Assembly: GCA_963707905.1 (NCBI GenBank)
Contig: CAVPSA010000025.1
Coordinates: 186,001 to 250,000 of the forward strand
DNA: 64,000 bases
Direction of reading: 5' to 3'
From: DASXKD01 sp963707905
GTDB lineage: Bacteria > Actinomycetota > Actinomycetes > Streptosporangiales > Streptosporangiaceae
Both the position numbers and the translations under genes were made by a program. Shown one piece after another: positions 30,745 to 39,049 of the stretch (positions are counted from its first letter, which is position 1; every line of letters starts with the position of its first letter). The notes below the pieces were generated by a model. The model saw only the letters and a list, made by a program, of their open reading frames with translations, did no database searches and was not told the DNA's origin.

Positions 30745-33134
30745 GGTGCGGCGCTCGGCGCGCTGGCCGGCTCGTCGAAGGTGGCGCTCGGCACTGCCGG
30801 GCCGAGCCAGCGCCGCAGCCAGTCGATCTCCTCGGCGAGCACGTGCATGACCGATTCCCTGGCGAGATAGCCGTGGCCCTCGTGGGGCAGCATCACCAGC
30901 CGCGCGGTGCCCCCGTTGCCGCGGATCGCCTGGAACAGCCGTTCCGACTGGATGGGAAAGGTCCCCGAGTTGCCGTCCTGCTCACCGTGGATCAGCAGCA
31001 GCGGTGCCGTGATGTGGTCCGCGAACCGGAACGGCGAAACCTGGTCGTAGACATCGGCGGCTTCCCAGTAGCTGCGCCGCTCTGTCTGGAACCCGAACGG
31101 CGTCAGGGTGCGGTTGTAGGCGCCGCTGCGGGCGATCCCGGCTGCGAACGCCGTGGTGTGCGCCAGCAGGTTCGCCGTCATGAACCCCCCGTAACTGTGC
31201 CCGCCCACGGCGACCCGGGCCGGGTCGATGATCCCTGCCTCGCCGAGCGCCCGGATGTGCGCCAGGGCGGCGCCGGTGACCTGTTCCAGGTAAGTGTCGT
31301 TCATGGTCTCCGGGTCGCCGATCACCGGCATGGTGGCGTCGGCAAGCACCGCGTAGCCGCGCAGCGTGAAAACGACCGGGCCGAGCGCGGTGACCCGGGT
31401 GAACTCGAAGCTGTCGGCCCTGATCTGGCCGGCGGTGTCCGCACCGCCGAAGTCGTAGGGGTAAGCCCAGATCACCAGCGGCAGGCGGCCGTCCACGGCG
31501 GGGTCGTGCCCGGGCGGCAGGTACAGCATCCCGGACAGGGTCACCCCGTCACCCCGGTCATGCGTGAACAGCCGCTTGGTAACCCCGGTGAGCTGCGGGT
31601 GCGGATCGGGCCAGCGGGTCAGCGGCCTGGACTCAGAGCCGCCGAGACCGGCCACGATCAGGTTCGGCGGCTCGGCCGGGCTCTCGTGCCAGAGCACCAC
31701 CTCGTCCCGGCCGGCCGAGGTGAAGCCGAGCACGTGCTCGACCGTGCCCTGTGGGCTCTCGTGCAGCCGGGTGGCCGCGCCGGTGGTGAGGTCGAACCGG
31801 TCGAGGAACGGCCGCTTGCCCTGCGGGGTGGCGCCGTCCCCGCGCAGGTAGATGGCTGTCCCGTCGGCCAGCACGGTCTGCGTGCCGTCGGGGTTGGTCA
31901 CCCGAAGCGGCGAGCCCGGGTCGCCGTACGCGTCGTCCACCGACCTGTCGAACACGGCACGGGACCCCTGCGGTGCGTTCAGGTCGCACCACCAGGTGGT
32001 CAGCCAGCGGCGGTCGCGGTCGTGCTCGACCATGAGCACCTGGCCCGGCGCGTCGAGGTCGTACCAGCCCAGGCAGCGGTGCCGCACGTCGAGCACCCGC
32101 TGCGGTGCCTGGTCGAACGCCCCGGTGAGCCGGAACACCCGGTCGCGGCAGGTGGCCGGAGCCATCGGATCCCCACCGTCCAGCGCCTCCACCCAGGTCA
32201 GGCTGGCCGGATCGCGCTCCTCCCAGCCGACGAGGCGGGGGCCGAGGGGCACGCCCTGGCGGGGCACCTCATCACTGACCGGCTGATCCGCGATCACGGC
32301 ACACGGCTTGCCGTCGCTGTCCCAGACCTCGGTGCAGCGGGCGAACCACACCCAGGGGACGCGGAACGAGAACGGCCGCCGCAGCCGCTGCACCAGCAGG
32401 CGTGTCCCGTCCGGCGAGTCCTCCAGGGTGTAGTAGAGCCCGGGCGGGCCAAGCTCGGTGCGCTCTCCGCTGGCCGGGTCCACCCGTGCCGGGACCGAGG
32501 TGGCCAGCACCTCGAAGCGGTCCTCGTCGGCGCTGGTCCGCAGCAGGTCCTGATAGGTCGCGAGCTGTGACCGCTTCCCCTCGGTCTCCTCCAGCCGTGG
32601 CTCGGTGGCCGGTTCCGGCAGCACCGGGCTGCCCGGCGGGCAGGCCAGCACCAGCAGCGACCGGCCGTCGCGGGACCAGCGCACGGTACCGCCGCCCGAG
32701 GCGGGTTCGCCGCCGAGCACGTCGCAGAGGGACAGCCCGGGCAGTTCGGCGACCTCGCCTGTCTCCGCGTCCCCGATCCACAACCCGATTCCGCCGGGGC
32801 GGTCCACCGTGAACGCGAACCGCTTCCCATCGGCCGCCCACACGGGGAAACCGACCTGTGCTCCTCGGGGCAGGCGGGGAAAGTACTCGTGCCCGTCGGC
32901 GATCCGCAGCACCGACAGCCTGCCCGCGCGGCGCAGCCGCCGCCTGGCCCGCAGCCGCTGGTCGATCCGGAGCCCGGCCAGGGCCAGGTACGGGCGTGCC
33001 AGCATGGCGATTTCCGGGTGCGCCGCATAGTGGACGAGCACGAGATACCTGCCGCCGGGGGCCATCGAGACCGACGGCGGCGGCGGCGCGTCGACGACCG
33101 GGATGAGATCGGCGGGTGGCGTGGCGTATGGCAC
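30741..33134 (-). CDS. S9 family (prolyl-oligopeptidase-like) peptidase
   Basis: A 797-residue serine peptidase with an N-terminal beta-propeller (residues 1-520; repeats such as FPVWAADGKRFAFTVD and GGTVRWSRDGRSLLVLA) and a C-terminal alpha/beta hydrolase. The triad is Ser647 in GGHSYGGF, Asp720 in HGEQDGNSG and His754 in HEGHGY. It resembles the S9C/S9D glutamyl-endopeptidase branch. No signal peptide is seen, so it is probably cytosolic. GTG 33134 is chosen because AGAAGGA lies five bases before it; ATG 33161 is in the same frame without such a site. The Mn-exporter gene follows with overlapping stop and start. Confidence 0.88.
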   Translation of the reverse strand: MPYATPPADLIPVVDAPPPPSVSMAPGGRYLVLVHYAAHPEIAMLARPYLALAGLRIDQRLRARRRLRRAGRLSVLRIADGHEYFPRLPRGAQVGFPVWAADGKRFAFTVDRPGGIGLWIGDAETGEVAELPGLSLCDVLGGEPASGGGTVRWSRDGRSLLVLACPPGSPVLPEPATEPRLEETEGKRSQLATYQDLLRTSADEDRFEVLATSVPARVDPASGERTELGPPGLYYTLEDSPDGTRLLVQRLRRPFSFRVPWVWFARCTEVWDSDGKPCAVIADQPVSDEVPRQGVPLGPRLVGWEERDPASLTWVEALDGGDPMAPATCRDRVFRLTGAFDQAPQRVLDVRHRCLGWYDLDAPGQVLMVEHDRDRRWLTTWWCDLNAPQGSRAVFDRSVDDAYGDPGSPLRVTNPDGTQTVLADGTAIYLRGDGATPQGKRPFLDRFDLTTGAATRLHESPQGTVEHVLGFTSAGRDEVVLWHESPAEPPNLIVAGLGGSESRPLTRWPDPHPQLTGVTKRLFTHDRGDGVTLSGMLYLPPGHDPAVDGRLPLVIWAYPYDFGGADTAGQIRADSFEFTRVTALGPVVFTLRGYAVLADATMPVIGDPETMNDTYLEQVTGAALAHIRALGEAGIIDPARVAVGGHSYGGFMTANLLAHTTAFAAGIARSGAYNRTLTPFGFQTERRSYWEAADVYDQVSPFRFADHITAPLLLIHGEQDGNSGTFPIQSERLFQAIRGNGGTARLVMLPHEGHGYLARESVMHVLAEEIDWLRRWLGPAVPSATFDEPASAPSAAP

Positions 33135-33322
33135 GGGGATCCTTCTGACGACGTCAATCATTGGTGACGCAGCGGTCAGAATAGCGGCAGCAGCCGCGGA
33201 GCGTCGCTGCCCGCGGGCACACCCCGCCAGGTCGCTGTCACCAGCACTCCCGCACCCGCAAGGTGCCACCGCCTCGCACCGCAAGGTGCCACCGCCACCT
33301 GGACAGGCGGCCACCCGCCGCT

Positions 33323-33328
33323 TAGGCT
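33323..33328 (+). promoter_or_regulatory. -10 box TAGGCT for the Rieske gene
   Basis: TAGGCT ends 7 nt before ATG 33336, consistent with a leaderless start. The adjoining palindrome would cover the transcription start. Confidence 0.5.
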
Positions 33329-33347
33329 TGACTGTATGATCAGTCAA
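33328..33347. promoter_or_regulatory. regulon palindrome site 1 (Rieske gene)
   Basis: TTGACTGTATGATCAGTCAA has perfect 7-bp arms (TTGACTG/CAGTCAA). It matches the other four sites in the cluster and overlaps the start codon region of the Rieske gene. Confidence 0.8.
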
Positions 33348-34529
33348 ACCATGTGCCCCCCTGCTCCGCTTGACCCTGGCGCCGTGGCGCAGTCCCTGCG
33401 GCCGTTCGGGGAAAGCCGGATGCTGCCCCGGGCCGCCTATGTCGATCAGGCGGTGTTCGAGTGGGAGCGGCAGCACATGTTTGGCGGCGGCTGGGTCTTT
33501 GCTGGCCGCAGTGACCAGGTAGCCGGTCCGGGCGACATGCGCGCCGAGCCGCTCGGTGCGAGCAGCGTCCTGCTGACCAGGGACGAGGACGGGGTGCTCC
33601 ACGCGTTCGCCAACACCTGCCGTCACCGGGGCCATGAGCTGCTGCCGTGCGGTGCGTCCGCACAGCACAAGGTGATCATCTGCCCTTATCACGCCTGGAC
33701 CTACGGGCTGAACGGTGACCTGCGGGCCGCGGCTGGCTTCAAGAACCGGCCAGGCTTCGCGACCGCCGAGTGGGGCCTGCACGAGTTGCCGGTCACCGAA
33801 TGGCACGGCCTGGTGTTCGTGGACGAGTCGGGCAAGGCGGGCCCGCTCGCGGACTGCCTCGGCAGCCTGGACGAACACGTTGCGCCGTACGAGATGGAGC
33901 GGCTGGTGGTGGCCGGGCAGCACGATTACGACTCGACGGCCAATTGGAAGATCCTCACCGAGAACTACCACGAGTGCTACCACTGCCCGTCGATCCACCC
34001 GCAGCTGTGCAAGGTGAGCCCGCCCAAGAGCGGGGAGAACTATTCGGCCCCGGGCATCTGGGTCGGCGGCTGGATGGACCTGCGCGACGGCATGGCGACC
34101 ATGTCCCTGGACGGGGCGAGTTCCGGGGTCCCGCTGCGCGGGCTCGACCCGGCCGGGCTGCGGACGGTCATCTATGTCGGCATCTTCCCCAACCTGCTGC
34201 TCAGCCTGCATCCGGACTACGTGATGATGCACAAGATCATCCCGCTGGCACCCAACCGGACCAAGATCGAGTGCACCTGGTCCTTCGCGCCCGAGTCGCT
34301 GGCCCAGCCCGGGTTCGACCCCGGGTATGCGATCGAGTTCTGGGACATCACCAACCGGCAGGACTGGCAGGCATGCGAGTCGGTGCAGCGCGGGCTCAGC
34401 TCCCCGCACGCCGTGCCCGGGCCCCTGTCACCCGACGAGGACGCGGTCTACCAGTTCGTCACCATGGTGGCCCGCGGTTACCAGGGTGAGCGCGCCTGGA
34501 CCCTGGGCATCCCCGAGCCCGCCCGCTGA
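33336..34529 (+). CDS. Rieske 2Fe-2S aromatic-ring/quaternary-amine oxygenase, alpha subunit
   Basis: A 397-residue oxygenase component. The Rieske cluster ligands are Cys95-x-His97 and Cys116-x2-His119. The mononuclear iron site is in ENYHECYHCPSIHP with likely ligands His216 and His221. The ENYHECYHC motif and length are those of the choline/glycine-betaine/carnitine monooxygenase branch more than of benzoate-type enzymes. No reductase gene is adjacent, so an electron donor must come from elsewhere. The ATG at 33336 lies inside the palindrome and 7 nt after a TAGGCT box (leaderless); a second ATG at 33351 is possible. It is the first member of the proposed TetR regulon. Confidence 0.88.
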   Translation: MISQTMCPPAPLDPGAVAQSLRPFGESRMLPRAAYVDQAVFEWERQHMFGGGWVFAGRSDQVAGPGDMRAEPLGASSVLLTRDEDGVLHAFANTCRHRGHELLPCGASAQHKVIICPYHAWTYGLNGDLRAAAGFKNRPGFATAEWGLHELPVTEWHGLVFVDESGKAGPLADCLGSLDEHVAPYEMERLVVAGQHDYDSTANWKILTENYHECYHCPSIHPQLCKVSPPKSGENYSAPGIWVGGWMDLRDGMATMSLDGASSGVPLRGLDPAGLRTVIYVGIFPNLLLSLHPDYVMMHKIIPLAPNRTKIECTWSFAPESLAQPGFDPGYAIEFWDITNRQDWQACESVQRGLSSPHAVPGPLSPDEDAVYQFVTMVARGYQGERAWTLGIPEPAR

Positions 34530-34536
34530 CCGCCGG

Positions 34537-35886
34537 TCACGGCGCGAACGCGACGCTCAGCGGCTCGTTGCCCACGTGGATCAGCCGGCCGGCGGTGCCG
34601 GTGACGGTGCTGACCGGGAGCACGATTCCCGGCATGCGCGGGATGTTCTCCAGCGCCACGACGTACACGGTGCTGCCGTCCGGGGTGACCGCGATGGCGG
34701 TGGCACCGGCGCGGGCACCGAGGGTGATCGGCGTGGCCGGCGTGCCTGACGGGAGGCTCACCGGCGTCACGATGCCGGTCAGGCCTCCCGGCGCCGACCC
34801 GGTGAACGCGGACACGTAGGCGGTCGTGCCGCTGGGGCCGATCGCGATGTCGCAGCTGTACTCGCCCGCGTTGATCGCCTTTCCCATGGCGCCGGTCGCG
34901 GTGTCGATCGGCGTCACCGAGCCGGTCCGCTTGCCGTTGGCGACGTAGGCGGTCGTCCCGTCCGGGGTGATCGCGATCTGGCAGGGGCTGCCGCCGACCC
35001 TGATCGGCGGGCCGGCCGTGCCGGCGGCGGTGTTGATCGGGGTCACCGTGCCTGAGCCGGAGTTGACCACGTAGGCGGTGGCGCCGTCCGGGGTGATCGC
35101 GATGTCCACGGGCTGCACGCCCACCCTGATCGGCTTGCCCGCGGTGCCGGTGGCGGTGTCGATCGGCGTCACCGTGCCGGGGCTGGTGAACGAGGGCGAG
35201 CTGGCGACGTAGGCGGTGGCGCCGTCCGGGGTGATCGCGATGAAGTCGGGCCCAGGTCCCACCGGGATGGGCGTGCCGAGGGTGCCGGTCGCGGTGTCGA
35301 TGGGAGTGACCGTGCCCGGGCCCGCGCTGGCCGCGTAGACGGTCCTGCCGTCCGGGGTGATGGCCACGAACTCCGAGTCGGTGCCCACCTTGATCGCCCT
35401 GCCCGGGATATCGGTGAGCGTGTCGATCGGGGTCACCAGGCCCTGGTTCTGGCTGGCCACATAGGCGGCCGTGCCGTCCGGGGTGACCGCGATCTGCGCG
35501 GGGCCACCGTGCACGGTGATCGCCGGGCCGCGGGCCCCGGTCACGGTGTCGATCGGGGTGACCGTGTCCGACCTGGCGTTGGCGACGTAGGCGGTGGCCA
35601 CCGGAAGGTGCACCCAGGAGGCGGGCATGGCGCCCGCCGTCGCGGCTGTGCTGCCCGTGGCGGCTCCGCCGCCTGTGCTGCCTGTCGCGGCTCCGCTGCC
35701 TGTCGTGGCTGTGCTGCCTGTCGTGGCTGTGCTGCCCGTGGCGGCTCCGCTGCCTGTGGCGGCTCGGCTGCCCGTGGCGGCCGCGCTCCCGGCCGCGCCC
35801 AGTGCGATCCCCGCAGCTACCGCCGTGCCCGCAACCACCGCGGTACCCGCGATACGCATCATGCGCTTTTGCATGATGAGGATCAT
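34537..35886 (-). CDS. secreted YVTN/YncE-type beta-propeller protein
   Basis: A 449-residue protein with an N-terminal signal (MRIAGTAVVAGTAVAAGIALGAAGSAAA) followed by a Gly-Ser-Ala-Thr linker of short repeats (ATGST, ATTGS). From residue 90 it has about eight 40-45-residue repeats of the form xIAITPDGxTAYVxNxxSGTVTPIDTATGTxGxPIxVG, the blades of a YVTN propeller. Such proteins are exported and often bind ligands or cell wall; no catalytic site is expected. The exact start among the clustered Met codons at 35886, 35874 and 35862 is unsure. It converges on the Rieske gene with 7 nt between. Confidence 0.82.
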   Translation of the reverse strand: MILIMQKRMMRIAGTAVVAGTAVAAGIALGAAGSAAATGSRAATGSGAATGSTATTGSTATTGSGAATGSTGGGAATGSTAATAGAMPASWVHLPVATAYVANARSDTVTPIDTVTGARGPAITVHGGPAQIAVTPDGTAAYVASQNQGLVTPIDTLTDIPGRAIKVGTDSEFVAITPDGRTVYAASAGPGTVTPIDTATGTLGTPIPVGPGPDFIAITPDGATAYVASSPSFTSPGTVTPIDTATGTAGKPIRVGVQPVDIAITPDGATAYVVNSGSGTVTPINTAAGTAGPPIRVGGSPCQIAITPDGTTAYVANGKRTGSVTPIDTATGAMGKAINAGEYSCDIAIGPSGTTAYVSAFTGSAPGGLTGIVTPVSLPSGTPATPITLGARAGATAIAVTPDGSTVYVVALENIPRMPGIVLPVSTVTGTAGRLIHVGNEPLSVAFAP

Positions 35887-35950
35887 CTATTTGCGGTTGG
35901 GTGGTTGCAACGCTCCACGCCGCGGGAGCTAAGGCCGCGGGCTCACGCCG

Positions 35951-36052
35951 AGGGCACCGGGTTGCAGGCCCAGGGCACCTGGTTTCAGGCCCAGGGCACC
36001 TGGGCTCAGGCCCAGGGCACCGGGCTCAGGCCCAGGGCACCGGGCTCAGGCC
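35951..36052. repeat. five 20-21-bp tandem units
   Basis: Units begin AGGGCACC at 35951, 35972, 35993, 36014 and 36034 and each ends CAGGCC. The first three are 21 bp, the fourth 20 bp and the last partial. The last unit runs into the 3' end of the acyl-CoA dehydrogenase gene, whose final codons (SLA and stop) come from it. Confidence 0.85.
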
Positions 36053-37212
36053 AAGGACAGCGGCCCACGCTTGACCATCTGGCCAGCGATGATCGCGCGC
36101 TGGACCTCGCTGGTGCCTTCCCAGATCCGCTCCACCCGCAGTTCGCGGTAGAACCGCTCGGCCACGTTCTCCCGCATGTAGCCGCGGCCGCCGAACACCT
36201 GGACGGCCCGGTCGGCGACCCGGCCGGCCATCTCGGAGCAGTACAGCTTGGCCATGGAGCACTGTGCGTGCGAGACCTTCACGTCCGCACCCGCGTCGAT
36301 GCCCCTGGCCGTCTCGTACAGCAGCGCACGGGCTGCGAACAGCTCCGTCATGCTGTCCGCGAGCATCCCGCCGACCAGGCCGTACTCGCTGATCGGCCGG
36401 CCACCGGCGCGCCGCTCGCGGGCGAACGCGGTCATCTCCTCGGTCAGCCGCCCGGCGGCGCCCAGGCACCGGGCCGCGACCATCAGCCGCTCGAACCGGA
36501 ACCACTCGTAGGCGAAGGACATGCCGTCCCCCTCCGCGCCGATCAGGTTGGCGGCGGGGACCCGCACGTTCTCGAACGCGACGATCGGGTGGTGATGGCT
36601 GATCGTATGGGTATAGGCCGGTGTTCGCACCACGCTGACACCGGGGCTGGGCAGGTCCACCAGGAACATCGCGTGCTCGCCGTCGTGTGCGCCGCCGTCC
36701 AGCTTGGCCTGGAAGAACGCGAAGTCGGCGGTGTTGTAGGAGGTGACGTGCCACTTGGTGCCGTTCAGCAGATAGCCGTCACCGTCCCGGCGGGCGGTGG
36801 CCTCGATCGCCGCCACGTCGGAGCCCGCGCCCTCCTCGGTGATGGCGTAGCACTCCTCGCGTTCGCCCCGCACGGCCGGGCGCACATACCGGTCGAGCTG
36901 GTCCTCGGTGGCCACGGACGGCAGCCAGGACGGGGGAGTGGCGGCCACCCAGCCCAAGGCGTTGGTGACCCGGCCGGCCTGCTCCTGTACCAGCACCTGC
37001 TGCAAGGCGGTGCACCCACCGCCGCCCAGTTCCGCGGGCATGTTGGTGGCGCACAGGCCCAGCTCACGGGCGCGCGCGGCGTGTGCCGCGGTCACCCCGG
37101 CGGGCAGCTCACCGTCGGCCAGCTCGGCGGTGACCTCGAACGGGATCAGCTCGTCCGCGAACGCCGCGGCCCGTTTTTGCAGGTCAAGGTCGGACTCGGT
37201 CAGCCCGTACAT
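36046..37212 (-). CDS. acyl-CoA dehydrogenase
   Basis: A 388-residue flavoprotein that would desaturate an acyl-CoA. Landmarks are YAITEEGAGSDVAAIEATA (FAD/substrate loop), WHVTSYNTADFAFF, VQVFGGRGYMRENVAERFYRELRVERIWEGTSEVQRAII with the usual catalytic-region Glu of EGTSE. The substrate is unknown; in its context it may act on a CoA ester made by the CoA ligase at 40.5-42.7 kb. GGAGGAACGATCAT before ATG 37212 is a good ribosome binding site. It is divergent from the FAD oxidoreductase across regulon site 2. Confidence 0.9.
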   Translation of the reverse strand: MYGLTESDLDLQKRAAAFADELIPFEVTAELADGELPAGVTAAHAARARELGLCATNMPAELGGGGCTALQQVLVQEQAGRVTNALGWVAATPPSWLPSVATEDQLDRYVRPAVRGEREECYAITEEGAGSDVAAIEATARRDGDGYLLNGTKWHVTSYNTADFAFFQAKLDGGAHDGEHAMFLVDLPSPGVSVVRTPAYTHTISHHHPIVAFENVRVPAANLIGAEGDGMSFAYEWFRFERLMVAARCLGAAGRLTEEMTAFARERRAGGRPISEYGLVGGMLADSMTELFAARALLYETARGIDAGADVKVSHAQCSMAKLYCSEMAGRVADRAVQVFGGRGYMRENVAERFYRELRVERIWEGTSEVQRAIIAGQMVKRGPLSLA

Positions 37213-37258
37213 ATGATCGTTCCTCCGCTGCGTGCGTACTCACTGACTGCGGCCTGTC

Positions 37259-37278
37259 TTGACTGAATGTTCAGTTTA
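37259..37278. promoter_or_regulatory. regulon palindrome site 2 (acyl-CoA dehydrogenase / FAD oxidoreductase)
   Basis: TTGACTGAATGTTCAGTTTA differs from site 3 at one base. It lies 46 bp upstream of the acyl-CoA dehydrogenase and about 10 bp before the FAD oxidoreductase start, so it could control both. Confidence 0.78.
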
Positions 37279-37282
37279 TGCC
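37277..37282 (+). promoter_or_regulatory. possible -10 box TATGCC for the FAD oxidoreductase
   Basis: TATGCC ends 6 nt before GTG 37289 and partly overlaps regulon site 2. It lacks the final T of a good -10 box, so support is weak. Confidence 0.3.
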
Positions 37283-37288
37283 AGCATC

Positions 37289-38569
37289 GTGCTCGTGCCA
37301 ATGCCTTCACCTGCCCTTCCGGACACTGCGGACGCGGTCGTGGTTGGCGGCGGGACGGTCGGTGCGTGGTGCGCCTACTTCCTGCGCACGGCGGGCCTGG
37401 AGCGCGTCGTACTGATCGAGAAGGGCGTGCTCGGCCAGGGCGCGAGCAGCCGCGCAGCGGGCGTGGTCCGGCTGCAGGGGGGCACCCCGGAAGCGGTGCG
37501 CCTGGGCATCTGGTCGCGCCACTTCTACCTCGGGCAGCGCGCGGAGTTCGGCACCGACTCTGGCTTCGTCAGCCAGGGCTATCTGCTGCCGTGCTTCAGC
37601 ACGGCCGAAGTCGGGGCAGCCAGGCAGCGGCTGGCCATGCAGTCGCAGTTCGGGATCGGCGCGGTATGGCTGGAACCGGACGAGGTGGACGCGGTCAACC
37701 CGGCACTGGCACCAGGGCAGACGCTGGGCGGCACGTTCTGCGCCGACGACGGGTACATCAGCCCGCCGCGCAACGTGGCCGCCTACACCGTGGCCCTGCT
37801 CAGCAGCGGCGTCACGGTCGCCGAACGGGTGACCTTCCGCGGCCTGCTGACCGATGGCGGCGAACTGGCGGGAGGCTCGCCGGCCGGCCGCGGCCAGGTG
37901 CGCGGCGTGACCACCAGCGACGGCGAGATCCACGCGCCCCTCGTCGTGCTCACCGGCGGGCCCAAGCTGGCGCAGGTAGGGGCCCTGGCCGGGATCCGCA
38001 TTCCGGCCGGCGGGGTCAGGCACCAGGTAGCCGTGACGCAGCAGCACCCTGACCTGCACCCGTCCCGGGTGCCCATGGTCTTCGACCTGCACGCCGGGCT
38101 GTACTGGCGGCCGGAAGAGGGCGGCCTGCTGTTCGGGATGAGCAACCCGGAGGAGCCGCCGGGCGAGAACCGCAGCGTGGACCACGACTATCTGGCCAGG
38201 ATGCGCACCAGGCTTGAGGCTCTCGTCCCGGTCACCGCGGGCCTCGGGCTGCGCCGCGTCTGGGCGGCCACCATCGACTACACCCCCGACCACCTGCCGA
38301 TCATCGGGCCGGCGCTCGGCCCGGACGGCCCCGTTGCCGGGGTCACCGTGGCCAGCGCGGGCGGTGCCGGGATGATGTGGGGCCCCGCAGTGGCCCGCGC
38401 CACCGCGGACATCGCCCTGACCGGCACCAGCGACGTGGTGGACACCACCAATCTCGGCCTGGACCGGTTCGACGAGCACGGGCACAGCAAGCTCGCCGCC
38501 GACCCGGTCGCCCTGCCGTTCCCCGAGATGGCGCCGGGCCAGGCGCCCGGCAAGCTCACCGTCACCTGA
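37289..38569 (+). CDS. FAD-dependent oxidoreductase (DAO family)
   Basis: A protein of about 426 residues in the D-amino-acid/sarcosine/dimethylglycine oxidase family. It has the dinucleotide fold ADAVVVGGGTVGAWCAYFL, LIEKGVLGQGASSRAAGVVRLQGG and the C-terminal DYTPDHLPIIGP...VTVASAGGAGMMWGPAVARATADIAL typical of enzymes oxidising secondary or tertiary amines. The start is unsure: GTG 37289, GTG 37295 or ATG 37301 fit, and a TTG at 37259 lies inside the operator and is unlikely. It is followed by a cupin gene. In context it could demethylate or oxidise an amine produced by the Rieske oxygenase. Confidence 0.82.
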   Translation: MLVPMPSPALPDTADAVVVGGGTVGAWCAYFLRTAGLERVVLIEKGVLGQGASSRAAGVVRLQGGTPEAVRLGIWSRHFYLGQRAEFGTDSGFVSQGYLLPCFSTAEVGAARQRLAMQSQFGIGAVWLEPDEVDAVNPALAPGQTLGGTFCADDGYISPPRNVAAYTVALLSSGVTVAERVTFRGLLTDGGELAGGSPAGRGQVRGVTTSDGEIHAPLVVLTGGPKLAQVGALAGIRIPAGGVRHQVAVTQQHPDLHPSRVPMVFDLHAGLYWRPEEGGLLFGMSNPEEPPGENRSVDHDYLARMRTRLEALVPVTAGLGLRRVWAATIDYTPDHLPIIGPALGPDGPVAGVTVASAGGAGMMWGPAVARATADIALTGTSDVVDTTNLGLDRFDEHGHSKLAADPVALPFPEMAPGQAPGKLTVT

Positions 38570-38628
38570 CCGGCGCGCTGACGCCCTTCCGGTCAGCGGC
38601 GCACGCCCGAAGAGAGGAACAACCGACC

Positions 38629-39000
38629 ATGACACAAGCACTTCCCGGCACCCCACCCACCTCCCCTTCCCCCTTCATGGCCGCCGCCGCGCTCGCCGGT
38701 GACCTGGAGGACTGGGGACCGCTGGCCGAGGCGACCGGAGCGCCGATGCAGACCTCGGGGACCACGCTGTGGTCCGACGGCGACCAGGAGGTCGGGGTCT
38801 GGGAGTGCACCCCCGGGCCGTCGCACTGGACCCTGGAAACGCACGAGGCCATCTACGTCCTTGCGGGCCGGATGACGGTCACCCCGGACGGCGGCGCGCC
38901 GCAGGAGGTCGGCACCGGCGACTGCGCGGTCTTCCCGCGCGGCTGGAGCGGCACGTGGCAGATCCACGAGACGATCCGCAAGCTGTACGTCATTTATTGA
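38629..39000 (+). CDS. cupin domain protein (DUF861/cupin_3)
   Basis: A 123-residue single-domain cupin. Motif 1 is around VGVWECTPGPSHWTLETHEAIYVLAGRMTVTPDGG and motif 2 around VGTGDCAVFPRGWSGTWQIHETIRKLYVIY. This is the cupin_3 type often found beside amine-oxidising flavoproteins; no enzyme activity is proven for most. AGAGAGGAAC lies about 12 nt before ATG 38629. It is probably co-transcribed with the FAD oxidoreductase. Confidence 0.85.
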   Translation: MTQALPGTPPTSPSPFMAAAALAGDLEDWGPLAEATGAPMQTSGTTLWSDGDQEVGVWECTPGPSHWTLETHEAIYVLAGRMTVTPDGGAPQEVGTGDCAVFPRGWSGTWQIHETIRKLYVIY

Positions 39001-39049
39001 CCTTTCCGTTAAGCTCTCGGGCGGCACCGATGACACGGGGGGCCGGTTC

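Noticed and set aside
30843..32570. A 575-codon plus-strand frame opposite the S9 peptidase
   Set aside because: The opposite strand carries the propeller and the full catalytic triad; this frame has no recognisable domain.
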